Notes: generated from the sequence alone by a model not told the origin. A stretch of DNA of 64,000 nt from Mortierella alpina (GCA_029449245.1 JANATF010000027.1:12501-76500), one strand, 5' to 3'. Numbered from the stretch's first letter, positions 1 to 10,196 are shown. A program made the numbers and translations.

Positions 1-127
1 TTGCTATTTCGGACATGTTGCTGGGGGTCTCTATGTTGAATCTATGAAAGTTTATTGTTCATGTCAGTCTTGATTCCCTTTGACTCCTAGACCATATGAT
101 GAACACATCAGAAATTGCCGTACCTCC

Positions 128-345
128 CGTTTGTAGATGGAGATGAGAGAGTTGAGCAGATGGAGATGAGTTGAGCAGATGGTAGATGAGAGAGTTGAGC
201 AGATGGAGATGAGAGAGTTGAGCAGATGGAGATGAGAGAGTTGAGCAGATGGAGATGAGAGAGTTGAGCAGATGGAGATGAGAGAGTTGAGCAGATGGAG
301 ATGAGAGAGTTGAGCAGATGGAGATGAGAGAGTTGAGCAGTTGGT
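128..345. repeat. 23-bp minisatellite
   Basis: About eight head-to-tail copies of a 23-base unit (ttgagcagatggagatga plus gagag) with shortened copies at the left edge. It gives an open serine/leucine-rich frame on the minus strand, which is a by-product of the repeat and not a gene. The first 127 bases of the window show nothing recognisable. Confidence 0.9.
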
Positions 346-476
346 AGAATGGGAAGCAACGGTACGTACGGGATTTCAAGTGTCGCATGACGATGTGTCA
401 AGTCAGGGACCGATCTCATATATTGCATACGTTTCGTACCCATTTCGGACGTCACAGCTAAGTTTTAAGGGGTTGA

Positions 477-758
477 ATTAAGGGGATTGCCACCATCGGC
501 AACATGTACCGCATGGGTCGAGGTGTTGAGCAAGACGACGGCAAGGCTATGGAGTGGTACAGTATACTAAGGCGCATGGTGCAGGATCTAGCCCTCGAAT
601 TATCTAAGAGATGTACGATGAAAGAGTGTAAGAGAGCCACTATACGTACAGTATACTTTAGTCTTGCAGATAACTGTCTTACAGGGTGCAAAACTGGCTC
701 AATGTTTGCCCGTAGTAAAATGTCAATGGTGCAACAACGACTGCAAGTGTCGACGTGA
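477..758 (+). pseudogene. Sel1-like repeat relic
   Basis: The frame through 483-560 reads GIATIGNMYRMGRGVEQDD followed by GKAMEWY. This fits one Sel1-like repeat, the alpha-helical unit with conserved A, IG, Y..G.GV..D..KA..WY positions that is used as a protein-interaction scaffold. Only one repeat is left. A stop lies just upstream at 474-476, and the downstream frame stops looking like Sel1 after about 565. No other repeat or promoter is visible. This is a fragment of a once larger Sel1 gene, now flanked by a minisatellite and an rRNA fragment. The family call is good; an intact gene here is unlikely. Confidence 0.6.
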
Positions 759-899
759 AAATTCATATCAACATCCGTCAATGGTTATTCTAACGGCCTG
801 TGGAGTTTAGGATTATTTTGATCGCCAGTTATCGCGAACGAAGACGAAAAGTAAATGCATAGCAAACATCGAGACAGTTTTACACCCTACTGTAAAGTA

Positions 900-937
900 A
901 AACTGGCTTGTGGCAGCCAAGCGTCCATAGCGACGTT

Positions 938-973
<36 letters not shown>

Positions 974-1017
974 ACTGAAGCAGAATTCAGTAAGCGTTGG
1001 ATTGTTCACCCACTAAT

Positions 1018-1072
<55 letters not shown>

Positions 1073-1486
1073 ATGAAATGTTGTTGCAATAGTAATTGAA
1101 CTTAGTACGAGAGGAACCGTTCATTCGGATAATTGGTATTTGGGCCTGCTTGAGCAAGCAATGGCCCGAAGCTATCATCCGTTGGATTATGGCTGAACGC
1201 CTCTAAGTCAGAATCCGTGCTAGAACGCGACGATTACCGCCTTTTCCGATTTTTAGTTGAATACGAATAGACCTCCGGGTCCTGAATCATATTACGTGGG
1301 GTGGTCTTGTGGAGCGGAAAGGCTTCATGAGGCTCCTGCTAATGTTAATTTCAAATATTGGAAGAGATAAATCCATTGCAGACGACTTTAATTGAACGGG
1401 GTATTGTAAGCAGTAGAGTAGCCTTGTTGCTACGATCTGCTGAGATTAAGCCCATTGTTCTATAGATTTGTTCGAAAGAACAACAT
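900..1486 (+). rRNA. 28S rRNA, 3' 570 nt only (5'-truncated)
   Basis: The sequence follows the conserved 3' end of eukaryotic 28S rRNA from AACTGGCTTGTGGCAGCC onward, through the sarcin-ricin loop (agtacgagaggaacc near 1106-1120) to the mature 3' end near 1470 (gatctgctgagattaagc). It then runs a few bases into a spacer hairpin (gttcgaaagaac). The 5' four-fifths of the gene are missing. The match starts abruptly at the base equivalent to E. coli 23S A2450. The 30 bases before it look like a scrambled copy of a later 28S segment (gttttac..cctactg). It is the best-preserved of seven 28S pieces in the window and still has an intact sarcin-ricin loop, but cannot give a full rRNA. Confidence 0.92.
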
Positions 1487-2092
1487 CTCTCTCTCTCTTT
1501 TTTTTTTTCTCTAGTCTGCTCGCATTAAGGGGTGCTACATGGATACGGAAAGAAGTGTGCGTATTTTTTTGAGCACCTGGCACTGCTTGCCCTTTAGATT
1601 AGACCGACGACATTGTCCAATTCATTTCAATTCAATCCAATCCAATGTCGCGCCATCATGGTCCAACCAATGTCAGTGTTGCTGCTTTTGGTGTCCCTTG
1701 ACTTGCACGACAAGAATGGATGGAGTAGGGTCTCTTTTGTTTTCTCATCGCAAGATATGTATGGATGCATGGATCAAGAGCAACATCAGCTTGCCCTCTT
1801 TATTTCTGGTTGGATTTCTTTTCTTAGGGGGCTTTTAATGATGCAGACTTCAGAGTTTCCATTTCCGAAAGGCGGTGTGTCAAAGCCATGTAAGAATATC
1901 TGTGTCCAAGCCATGTAGAAGTTCCTGTGGCGAAGCCATGTAAAATACCGTTCCCGTGTCAAAGCCATGTAAATAGATCCCGTGGCGAAACCATGTAACA
2001 GCTCCCGTGTCATGGCCATAGCAATTAAGTGCGTGCAAGAGCCAGGAAACAGTGTGCGTGTCAGGAAGAAATCCTGCTTTATTCTTTTGCTC
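1487..2092. other. Gene-poor spacer
   Basis: A CT-rich stretch and an 11-base T run (1490-1515) follow the rRNA fragment. Several 60-100 codon frames exist on both strands but none has codon bias, a signal peptide or splice sites that would support a gene. Confidence 0.5.
1876..2020 (-). repeat. 26-bp minisatellite (gccatgtaaca family)
   Basis: Five or six degenerate copies of a 26-base unit of the form caaagccatgtaa + spacer + cccgtgt. This is the reverse complement of the unit repeated at 5573-5787, so one repeat family occurs twice in opposite orientation. Confidence 0.8.
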
Positions 2093-2329
2093 TCAGTCGC
2101 TGCTGCAGTGAATGATCAACCCCTGTGAAAGCCTAGCTAATGAAGACTTTTTCAGATATTCGCTGCAATGAGGCTTGAACTGATCATTCGCCGCTTGACG
2201 ACAGACATGTGGTTCACTGACATGCCCAAGCATGACGCTGCAATAGATGCAGTACTTGTATGAATACGGAAGACAGGTGCATTCGCAAACGGATGCAATG
2301 ATTGCATACCTTGGGACTAACCTTAACAT
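2093..2329 (-). CDS. Small cysteine-rich ORF (78 aa), doubtful
   Basis: A 78-codon frame with eight cysteines, several clustered near residues 15-30 and 42-56. It has only a weak hydrophobic start and no clean signal peptide. A TATA-like element lies on the minus strand near 2450 and short ATG-containing frames lie between, so an upstream exon could exist but could not be joined with confidence. The cysteine content resembles the small secreted proteins elsewhere in the window. It may equally be a chance frame. Confidence 0.25.
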   Translation of the reverse strand: MLRLVPRYAIIASVCECTCLPYSYKYCIYCSVMLGHVSEPHVCRQAANDQFKPHCSEYLKKSSLARLSQGLIIHCSSD

Positions 2330-2501
2330 CTTTTCGCACTCATTTTACTAGAATGAAGTTCTCAAGGTGAGAGAAATGATTCGTTGAACCTGCCGCATCA
2401 TTGCCTTTATTAAGCTTGTCAGAGATCCGATGCATGTTACATGATCTCTGTGTGTTTATACTGCCTCTTTCTTTTCTAACCTTGCCTTCAAGCTCTACTG
2501 C

Positions 2502-2592
2502 GATGCTCTTACTGATGCCCCGGGAATGCTCTTACTGATGCCCCGGGAATGATCTTACTGAGCCCCCAGGAAATGCTCTTACTGATGCCCCA
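2502..2592. repeat. 24-bp tandem repeat, four copies
   Basis: Four imperfect copies of atgctcttactgatgccccg + ggaa. One copy carries actgagccccc, relating it to the CTRAGCC motif clusters in front of many genes here. Confidence 0.85.
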
Positions 2593-2624
2593 GACGTCCC
2601 CGACCGTAAAACAACTTCGTCCGT

Positions 2625-2720
2625 TTCTTATATAAAGAAGACACATTCCTCCAACTTAGCTAGTCAGTCAGAACACCTTCAATAAACATATCTTCCTCTT
2701 ACCTTGTCCTTGTCCTAGTC
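2625..2720 (+). promoter_or_regulatory. Promoter-like stretch without a clear gene
   Basis: A strong TATA box (tatataaag, 2629-2637) is followed at the usual distance by a CT-rich leader resembling a fungal 5' UTR. No ATG frame longer than a few codons follows, and the 67-codon frame at 2722 has no ATG start. It may be the left-over promoter of a lost gene, linked to the GC-box repeat just upstream. Confidence 0.4.
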
Positions 2721-2976
2721 CTTGTTTCCTTGTTTCCCTGTTTCCTTGTCTCCAGTTTCCTTGTCTCTTCCTCTTTTTCCCCGTCTCCTCTGTTGTCACA
2801 CCCTTAGAACGCTGTCAACGCGTTACAAAGCTCCTATATTATTGGCGACATGGGGAATGAATTCTTTGAAAAGGTGGCTGGAGTCCAAATCCCTTTATTT
2901 ACAGTGCCTTACATACAAAAACTAAGAGTTGGACCAGCTACTGATGCGCAACTGAGTGCATTTAACAGAATGCCTC

Positions 2977-3333
2977 CTATGTTTTCAACTGCAGATTGAG
3001 CGGGCCATCTACCAAATCCTCCGCAGAAACCTTGTCCTCATTGAGTTCATAATCCGTGTCGATACTCACCCAGCGGCAGTTAAAAATGACATAGTCGTAA
3101 TCACCACCACGATACGGACCGTAGTAGCCCGAATTTGGGTTCTCATTCCCGCTGAACCAGACTCGATAGCCTGGCGTGACACGGAATGACTTCACGACGT
3201 GAGCCGTAACTGGATACCAGTACTGGTGGTCAACGGGCACGGTGTCGATGTAATGTTTATCGATTTGGTATCCATAATCCAGATACGTCTTAGCGTACCA
3301 ACCGGAAGAGGGCCTGTCGGGTTGATGAGACAT
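2977..3333 (-). CDS. Hypothetical protein, 118 aa
   Basis: A single-exon frame of 118 codons starting MSHQPDRPSSG. It is rich in aromatic residues (many Tyr and Trp) in an alternating pattern that suggests a beta-rich fold, with an acidic tail (EDKVSAEDL). It has no signal peptide, membrane segment or known motif. A perfect TATA box on the minus strand (tataaatag, about 3670) lies some 330 bases upstream, so an unseen 5' exon or long leader is possible. The aromatic composition and the lack of overlap with repeats favour a real gene; its function is unknown. Confidence 0.55.
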   Translation of the reverse strand: MSHQPDRPSSGWYAKTYLDYGYQIDKHYIDTVPVDHQYWYPVTAHVVKSFRVTPGYRVWFSGNENPNSGYYGPYRGGDYDYVIFNCRWVSIDTDYELNEDKVSAEDLVDGPLNLQLKT

Positions 3334-3339
3334 GTTTGT

Positions 3340-4405
3340 TTGACGGCTAATGTTTGGTTTGTGTCAGGAAAGACAGACAGAGATGAGTGTATGTAAATGG
3401 GACGAGACGGAAAGGACAGGATGTAATTGTATTGCAGACTGAGGTTCTATGTTTTCTAACTGTGGCAGAGAGGCCTGGGCTCGGTTCGTGACAGTTTGAG
3501 AGAGTATCAAAGCTTTGTGTGTTTATCAATTTGTGAAGAATCCAAACAATGCGAGTTTTGTACAACATACACGGGGAAAAGGTGAAAAAGCTATGCTTAC
3601 TGTGCTTTGGAATGGCTTGTGAAATTGGATTGTCAGTAAACGACTGGAAATTTGTAAGGAGTGCTTCTCTATTTATACTTTTCCCTCCCTCATCAAAAAC
3701 ATATGCGTTCAAGCTGCCATGCCCAGAAGCAAATCAAGTCTGAGTCTAGACCAAGCTGCATTGCTCCAGACACATCGCGCATGAAGAACTATATTCTAGC
3801 AGAGCGCAGAAGGGCTGAAACAACTAAGCCCAATGAAGAAAATGCCGCAAGGTCGCATGTCAAAGTTCAAACGCGAAACTAAGAGCTCCCATGATAAAAG
3901 CCGCCTATGGAAGCGATGGATCAAGTGGCGTGAAGTGCATAAGAAAGACAAAAGCTGCCGAGCGAAAAGATAGACACAATGTCAAAGTCAATTGCTCAAA
4001 AAAAGAGCCCAGACCAGACCAGCATAGCGTCACTGGCTCTCGCATTTATTAAGGGGCGCCGGAAGATTGATTCACGTACTTTCCCACGCCAATCCAAACG
4101 CACTCTTAAAATTTATATTCTGAAACCTGACCAACCTTATTTTCACCACGCGGAAGTGCCATGCGGGAGAATCAAGCTGATTCGCTGAGACCAACAAAGT
4201 TAAGCGGCGCTGGGGACTGGCAGTAAACATTGATTGGCTCTAACCTTTGAGCAATTGCTACAATCTAAACTGGTACTGTAACCTCTTGTTCCATAGGCGC
4301 CAAGTGCGCCCTTTCAAGATGCAAGATGTTTTACTGAGGTGTAGGCCAACCCAGCCAAGGCTGATTAGGTCCAGGCCTGAGTCTAGGATTGCCTTATAGG
4401 AATAG
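3340..4405. other. No supported gene
   Basis: The stretch contains the TATA box for the 118-aa gene and a few frames of 60-120 codons without bias, splice structure or homologous partners. A single AACTAAGCCC motif occurs near 3820. Confidence 0.5.
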
Positions 4406-4410
4406 AAGCA

Positions 4411-4450
4411 GTTTGTGTGGCAACCAAGCGTTCATATCGACGCCTTTTTG
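4411..4450 (+). rRNA. 28S rRNA mini-fragment
   Basis: Forty bases (gtggcaaccaagcgttcata and following) match the 28S segment that begins the 900-1486 copy, with a few changes. It starts within a few bases of the same 5' boundary and ends after the tttttg run. Confidence 0.7.
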
Positions 4451-5572
4451 TGTTCGCTCTCTCTACCTGATCTGTCTTGAACGCGGTTGGTACGCGTCAT
4501 GGGCACATCTGTCTCACGTTGGTTTCGTGTATACTACGCCACTACGCCATCCTGACTACCAAATTGGCCATATTTCTTCCAGTCCATCTGCGAGTCCATC
4601 ACTGCCTTAGGAATGGTCACTGGCAAAGAGGTCTGGGTCGAGCCTTTGCGTTCCTCTTCCTTATTATCTCATTCCGTATCTCAGCTATCACTTTGCTCCA
4701 ATTTTCTGCTCTAAACTCACTCTATCCTCCTTGTCAAGTTCGTTAAAAATAAATCTTCCTTAGGTACCTTGATTCATTCTGACACAATACAACATTTCTG
4801 TCCTACAATTACGCTGCCGTGGCAAACCCGAGCTCACCTCGTATTTTTTTGCTCATTTCTAGATGATTGCACACCTGTCGCACAACGACCATCTGACTCT
4901 ACAAGGCGGAGTTGTATGGTTGCAAGTCACACGAACTGAAAACCCTGCTACGGACACTCCTTCGGGCAGATCTCATATAGTCTCCAAGACTATATTAACG
5001 AGAACAATAACTGGCACATCTCCTAGATTGAAAGCATCAAGTCAGTGCACACTTTCCACAACTTCTGGATGATACATGGCTCACGACTAGCAGGCGTTGA
5101 TATGCCTGATATCTTGTTCAGCGACAGATTCTCCACTGTACATTCGTTAAAAGAGCCAGATATCTTGTCCAATGACAGCTCCTCCAGTTTGCATGCGTTA
5201 CGAGAGCCAGATATCAAATACTCAGGCCAGTGTAGATGCCTGTACTATGGCTTTTCGGTCCATGATTCAACATCGTTCATGATGAATCCAATCGGCTTCT
5301 TGGAATCGCTGTGTGACTGGGGTGGCCATATCCACGTCCAACTATTCTATCGAACGACCACACATGGCTCAGGAATACTGGACTATCAGATTGAGGATCG
5401 GTGCGCGATTCGTATACCTTCGTTGGTGGGCATCCATATCTGATTAACACTTCCAGAATTAAGGCCGAATAAATGAGTGTTATCCTTCATATCGAATACA
5501 ACAGAGAAAGAGAAAAGAATGGAAAGGAAGACGTAATCTCTACCTCTAAGCCACCTGTGCCTATATCTACAC
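4451..5572. other. Gene-poor; decayed repeat-protein ORF around 5045-5440
   Basis: Between 5095 and 5220 a unit of about 60 bases (gatatcttgtccaatgacag and similar) is repeated two to three times. On the minus strand it reads as short leucine-rich-like lines (KLEELSLDKISGS). The plus-strand frame 5045-5443 has no promoter. This may be the remains of an LRR gene. Nothing else is recognisable. Confidence 0.35.
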
Positions 5573-5787
5573 GGCTTTGGCACAGGATGGTGTTACATGA
5601 CTTTGGCACAGGATGGCGTTAAATGACTTTGGCACAGGATGGTGTTACATGGCTTTGGCACAGGATGCTGTTACATGGCTTTGGCACAGGATGCTGTTAC
5701 ATGGCTTTGGCACAGGATGGTGTTACATGGCTTTGGCACATGATTGTGTTACAGTTGCATGGCTTTGGCACAGGATTTTGTTACGAC
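5573..5787 (+). repeat. 26-bp minisatellite upstream of a secreted-protein gene
   Basis: About eight copies of the 26-base unit ggctttggcacaggatggtg + ttacat, the same family as 1876-2020 in reverse. It ends only about 80 bases before the start codon of the secreted-protein gene at 5870, so it occupies that gene's promoter position. Confidence 0.9.
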
Positions 5788-5869
5788 CTGATGATACCCC
5801 TGTCAAGATCAACGAGGTATCCAAATCCACAAAACAAAACCTACAAAACAAAAACCCACAAATATCAAG

Positions 5870-6115
5870 ATGCTAAAGTTTTACATCGCACTTTTATGTT
5901 GTTTTGCCGTAGCAAGCACTGTACAGGCAAACTTGGTCCAAAAGGACTGCGACGATGGCCTCGCCCTGTGCAAACCGATCCCCGGGGCCCTTTGCGACGT
6001 TCTTTATGCAGCTTGCGAGTTTATCATTATTTTTGGCGGAAAAAACCCCTTCTGTAAAGTCATACCTAAACTCTGTCCGCAACTAAATGAACGAGCTCTT
6101 CAGCCATCGATTTAG
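5870..6115 (+). CDS. Small secreted cysteine-rich protein, 81 aa
   Basis: The start MLKFYIALLCCFAVASTVQA is a textbook signal peptide with likely cleavage after residue 20. The mature chain of about 61 residues has six cysteines spaced as three loose pairs (CDDGLALC, CDVLYAAC, CKVIPKLC), suggesting disulfides in an extracellular protein. The leader before the ATG is A-rich (caaaacaaaaacccacaaat), as expected for a fungal 5' UTR. No TATA box is seen; instead the 26-bp minisatellite sits just upstream. No family was recognised. By composition it is an effector-like secreted protein; the role is inferred only. Confidence 0.75.
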   Translation: MLKFYIALLCCFAVASTVQANLVQKDCDDGLALCKPIPGALCDVLYAACEFIIIFGGKNPFCKVIPKLCPQLNERALQPSI

Positions 6116-7060
6116 CCATTTGTCTCTCTCTCTTGAGATATCAGCTGTCACGAGCAGCTTGCAACGTAGATTTTTGCGAATTGCGATCCAATTGTACATA
6201 ACGTTCTGTAGGTCGACGCAAACAATAAAAAATACTGCTGCAAAGCCCACGCACGGCCGGTTGAAGTTGAATGACAGGCTGTATTTTCTGAATTGAAATA
6301 GTTGAAAGCAGCTGTCTTGCTGCACTAATTTGAACAGCAGCCGCAACAAAGGTCTGATTTCTAGAAGACTGTCATGGACAGTGTCATGGAAATGGTCTTT
6401 TCCAACTAAACTCTCCATCCTGAAGGGCGTCAATGGAGTGTTGAAGAACGCTTTTTGATAAGGTGGAGTAAAGTTCAAAGGGTCTAAAGTTCAGACGTGC
6501 TTAAATGATTAGCCTTTGAAGTTGAGATGCTGCAAACTTGAGCTAGACATCACTGGCCAAAAGAGTGTTTTCCATAACTGGCTAGAACTATGTGCCGTAC
6601 CCATGCAACAACGCACGGAAACGGGTGGTCCGTGAGGTCTCGCTGGTCCGTGTGGTCTCGCATTAAAGTTGTGCGTCGTGCGCGTCGTGTGTACATGGAT
6701 AGAAGGATACGTAGCTTCTTACTCGTTGGAATTCACTCGAGGGTCGAGATTGTCCTCCGTTACTAAATTGAGCTCTGTGTGGCCACTCCGACACTGTATC
6801 CGTGACTGGAAAACTGTCGCATCTGGGCCTGGCCAGTGAATGTTTCAGTCGTGGGAACAACTATATCGATCTAGATCTTCTCCCATATAGAGACATAGAA
6901 GCCCAGGCTCATGTCCGATGAAACATTGCACAGCCATGGATTTCAGAACCACGTACTGCAGCACCGCCACCTATACGGTCATAGAGTAAAGTCCAATTTG
7001 CAGCATCGCCGTGAGCTAGATCAGCCTGGACTGAATCCGCTATGTACGAGACTGCTCCAA

Positions 7061-7379
7061 ATGTCAGCATCCCAGCTGCTGCAGGCATTGCACATGGCGC
7101 CTGAGTTCAGTCCCGAGGAGCATGCCCTCTAATCCAAGACCTGGTGCGTCTCGTGTTGAAATCGGGTGTGCCAAGTTGTTAATGTTCATTCGCACTGCAT
7201 CGGAGATTCTGCTGGCATGCACATAGTCACAGTGCTCATGCTCGCCTTTTTTTCTAGCCCCTCTCGCCATAATTCCCACAGTGCTCTCATGCAGCATTTT
7301 TTTACTTTTTATCGTAAACAAAACCTGCGCCTCGATCCCGGACTCGACTCAATGGCGCTATGCTAGTTGGTTTGGTCTC
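7061..7379. repeat. Direct repeat, left copy (about 320 bp)
   Basis: This stretch (atgtcagcatcccagctgct ... tgctagttggtttggtctc) recurs at 8119-8437 in the same orientation with only a few substitutions. The two copies enclose about 740 bases that include a 28S fragment. They lack TG..CA ends, so they are not convincing LTRs. Confidence 0.9.
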
Positions 7380-7486
7380 TCTTTCTGACAATGAACTTTC
7401 TTTTCGCTCAGATGTTGATGCAATGTGGCTGTGCGTGGAATCAAATTAGACGGAATATGGAGAAAAGGGATAGACTGGGAGGTCGA

Positions 7487-7597
7487 GTTGGGCAGCCAAG
7501 CGTTCGTAGCGACGTTGCTTTTTTGATCCTTCGATGTCGGTTCTTCCTATCATACTGAAGCAGAATTCAGTAAGCGTTGGATTGTTCACCCACTAAT

Positions 7598-7652
<55 letters not shown>

Positions 7653-7786
7653 ATGAAATGTTGTTGCAATAGTAATTGAACTTTGTCCTCGAGGAACCGT
7701 TCATTCGGATAATTGGTATTTGGGCCTGCTTGAGCAAGCAATGGCCCGAAGCTATCATCCGTTGGATTATGGCTGACCGCCTCTAA
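7487..7786 (+). rRNA. 28S rRNA pseudogene fragment
   Basis: About 295 bases of 28S begin at gggcagccaagcgttcgtag and end at gcctctaagt, in the middle of the conserved 3' domain. The sarcin-ricin loop is changed (tgtcctcgagg in place of agtacgagagg), which would abolish ribosome function, so it is a pseudogene. It lies between two 320-bp direct repeats. Confidence 0.9.
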
Positions 7787-8118
7787 GTAGCGGGACGGCA
7801 AACATGAAAAACGGGAAGCCATGCTTCCCACATACCCCGTAGGATCCTCATAGCGCGTCTTTCCTGCACTGCCTCTATGAAGCATTTTTTTCCAGCATCC
7901 CACTCAGGCTAAAGGTCCAGAACGGTACATTAGGACCAGTTTGAGTTTTGCTTCTCCCCGGAGGTCTAAGCCATTCTCTCTATGAGTGTCCTCGCAAACC
8001 GTGTGACTGGAGCTGTGGCAAAGCGAGAGTTCGACCGAGATGATAGAGAAGCAGTTTGAGGACATTAAAAAAAAACCCCCCCCTACGAGTATGTGACTGT
8101 TGTTTACGGATGTCGGGA

Positions 8119-8437
8119 TGTCGGCATCCCAGCTGCTGCAGGCGTTGCACATGGCGCCTGAGTTCAGTCCCGAGGAGCATGCCCTCTAGTCCAAGACCTG
8201 GTACGTCTCGTGTTGAAATCGGGTATGCCAAGTTGTTAATGTTCATTCGCACTGCATCGGAGATTCTGCTGGCATGCACATAGTCACAGTGCTCATGCTC
8301 GCCTTTTTTTCTAGCCCCTCTCGCCATAATTCCCACAGTGCTCTCATGCAGCATTTTTTTACTTTTTATCGTAAACAAAACCTGCGCCTCGATCCCGGAC
8401 TCAACTCAGTGGCGCTATGCTAGTTGGTCTGGTCTCC
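8119..8437. repeat. Direct repeat, right copy (about 320 bp)
   Basis: Second copy of the 7061-7379 sequence. It ends only about 20 bases before the stop codon of the F-box/LRR gene at 8460-10196. Confidence 0.9.
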
Positions 8438-8459
8438 TGCATCTATCTTTTATGAAGCC

Positions 8460-10196
8460 TTAATGGTGAATTGTCACCACCGAGTTAGTCTTGAGTGCCT
8501 CAGCCAGCGCCTTGGCTCCGTCAGATCCGATCGAGTTGTACTCCAAGTTCAAAGTGGTCACAGTGTTGTTGGTTTTTAGTGCCTCAGCCAGTGCCTTGGC
8601 TCCGTCGTCTCCGATCGAGTTTCTCTGCAAGTCCAAAGTGGTAAGGGTCAAGTTGGTCTTGAGGGCCTCAGCCAGCGCTTTGGCTCCATCGTCTCCGATC
8701 GCGTTGAATCCCAATTTTAAAGTGGTCAGAGTAACATTGGCCATGAGTGCCTTAGCAAGCGCCTTGGCTCCGTCGTATCCGATGGCATTGGAATTTAACT
8801 GCAGAGTCGTCAGAGTAAAGCTGGTCTTCAGTGCATTAGCCAGAGATTTGACTCCTCGGTCTCCAATTTGGTTACCATCCAAGTGCAAAGTCGTCAGAGT
8901 AGAGTTAGTCTTGAGTGCCTCAGATAGTGCCTTGGCTCCATCGACTCCGATAACGTTGCCCCACAAGATCAAAGTTGTCAGAGCTGAATTGGTCTTAAGG
9001 GTCTCAGCCAGCGCCTTGGCTCCTTTGGATTCTATCATGTTGTATGGTAATGATAGGGTGGCCAGAGTTGAGTTGGTCTTAAGCGCCTTAGCCAGCACTT
9101 TAGCTCCGTGGTGTCCGATGTCGTTGAGTCCTAAACACAAAGTCGCAAGTTTCGAGTTGACTTCAAGTGCCTTTGACAGCGCCTTGGCTCCAGCAGAACT
9201 GATCTGATTACTCGACAAACTCAAAGTGGTTAAAGCCGAGTTGATTTTGAGTGCTTCAGAAAGCGCCTGGGCTCCTTGGTTCATGATTGAGTTCCCATCC
9301 AACGTCAATGCGGTTAGCGTGAAGTTATTCTTGAGTGCTTCAGAGAGTGCCTGAACTCCTTCGCCATTCATCTTGTTGGAACCAACGTCCAAAGTTGTCA
9401 GAGTTGAGTTGGCCACTAGTGCTTCAGACAGCGCCTGGACTCCTTCGTCATTCATCCTGTTGTCAGACAGATTCAACGTTGTCAAAGTTGAGTTGATCTT
9501 TAGTGCTTCAGACAGCGCCTGGACTCCTGGGTCTTTTATGTGGTTGTACGCCAAGTCCAAACTGGTCAAACTCGAGTTAGCTTTGAGTGCCTCGGATAGC
9601 AGCCGTGCTCCTGCGTCTTCAATCATGTTGTTTCTTAGATCCAAAGTTTCCAGAGTAGAGTTGGTCTTGAGTGCTTCGAACAGCGTTTGGGCTCCTTTGT
9701 CTCCAATCAAGTTGCAAGATAACTTCAACCTGGTCAGAGCGGAGTTGGTCGTGAGTGCCCTACCCAGCGCCTGGACTTCCAGGTCTTTCATCTTGTTGTT
9801 GGACAAGTTCAGAGTTGTCAGAGTCGAGGTGGTCTTGAGTTCCTCGGCCAGTGCCAACCACTCTCCGGATTGGATCGAATTGTGGCTCAAGTCTAGACAG
9901 GCTACATTTGAGTCAGCCAAAATGCTTGATATTCCTTCTTCTCGAAAAGATCCTGCTGATGGGCCTTGATACGCCGAACGCTTAAGTGTGAAGCATTTTA
10001 CAAAATACTTGTACTTCTTGAAAGACTCCCAGCTAACGCCATGTTTTGACAAGACAATAGACTTGTAAAGCGGCCGTGTAAATGAGTAGTTCCACCCCTT
10101 GCTGACACGTGCACAGGATGCAAGATCTTTGGGAGGAAGATTACTGCCAATTTCTGACATTAGCTCGGGTATATCGAAAGGGGTTGTACGGTTCAT
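8460..10196 (-). CDS. F-box / RNI-type leucine-rich repeat protein, 578 aa
   Basis: Residues 1-45 are F-box-like (PFDIPELMSEIGSNLPPKDL, then SCARVSKGW). About 17 tandem 28-residue LRRs of the ribonuclease-inhibitor/NLRC3 type follow, consensus TLTTLxLxxNxIGDxGAKAL and AEALKTNS. F-box proteins recruit substrates to SCF ubiquitin ligases, and the LRR solenoid would bind the target; this is family knowledge, not shown here. The frame is open to 10301, but the minus-strand TATA box (tataaaag, about 10310-10318) lies too close to that ATG. The ATG at 10196, giving MNRTTPFDIPE, also matches the neighbour's MERATPLEMPE, so it was chosen. Single exon. The 84-bp coding repeats are nearly identical and could expand or contract. 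It is a tandem paralog of the next gene. Confidence 0.88.
   Translation of the reverse strand: MNRTTPFDIPELMSEIGSNLPPKDLASCARVSKGWNYSFTRPLYKSIVLSKHGVSWESFKKYKYFVKCFTLKRSAYQGPSAGSFREEGISSILADSNVACLDLSHNSIQSGEWLALAEELKTTSTLTTLNLSNNKMKDLEVQALGRALTTNSALTRLKLSCNLIGDKGAQTLFEALKTNSTLETLDLRNNMIEDAGARLLSEALKANSSLTSLDLAYNHIKDPGVQALSEALKINSTLTTLNLSDNRMNDEGVQALSEALVANSTLTTLDVGSNKMNGEGVQALSEALKNNFTLTALTLDGNSIMNQGAQALSEALKINSALTTLSLSSNQISSAGAKALSKALEVNSKLATLCLGLNDIGHHGAKVLAKALKTNSTLATLSLPYNMIESKGAKALAETLKTNSALTTLILWGNVIGVDGAKALSEALKTNSTLTTLHLDGNQIGDRGVKSLANALKTSFTLTTLQLNSNAIGYDGAKALAKALMANVTLTTLKLGFNAIGDDGAKALAEALKTNLTLTTLDLQRNSIGDDGAKALAEALKTNNTVTTLNLEYNSIGSDGAKALAEALKTNSVVTIHH

Larger units (their letters stand above)
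6116..8459. other. Long gene-free stretch with duplications and an rRNA fragment
   Basis: Apart from the features listed separately (direct repeats 7061-7379 and 8119-8437, 28S fragment 7487-7786), no frame here has support. A short doublet, tggtccgtg(a/t)ggtctcgc, occurs at 6626-6660. Confidence 0.5.

Noticed and set aside
128-345. CRISPR-like array of direct repeats
   Set aside because: The copies are head-to-tail with no unique spacers and the context is a eukaryotic genome, so this is a minisatellite. The same applies to 5573-5787, 27798-27890 and 51060-51450.
900-1486. A functional ribosomal RNA gene at the window edge
   Set aside because: The 5' side of the 28S gene is absent and unrelated sequence (with a scrambled 28S piece) precedes it, so it is a fragment even though its 3' domain is intact.
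1539-1918. Plus-strand frames of about 100 codons after the rRNA fragment
   Set aside because: Two overlapping frames without codon bias, promoter or relatives.
7325-7372. tRNA-like B-box (cctcgatcccgg) in the direct repeats
   Set aside because: No acceptor stem, anticodon arm or T-stem pairing could be drawn around it.
7061-8437. LTR retrotransposon with 320-bp LTRs
   Set aside because: The repeats lack TG/CA ends, primer-binding site and target duplication, and there is no pol-like coding between them.
8491-9969. Long plus-strand frames (238 and 198 codons) opposite the F-box/LRR gene
   Set aside because: They are antisense shadows of the 84-bp coding repeat; the minus strand has the F-box, the LRR pattern and the promoter.
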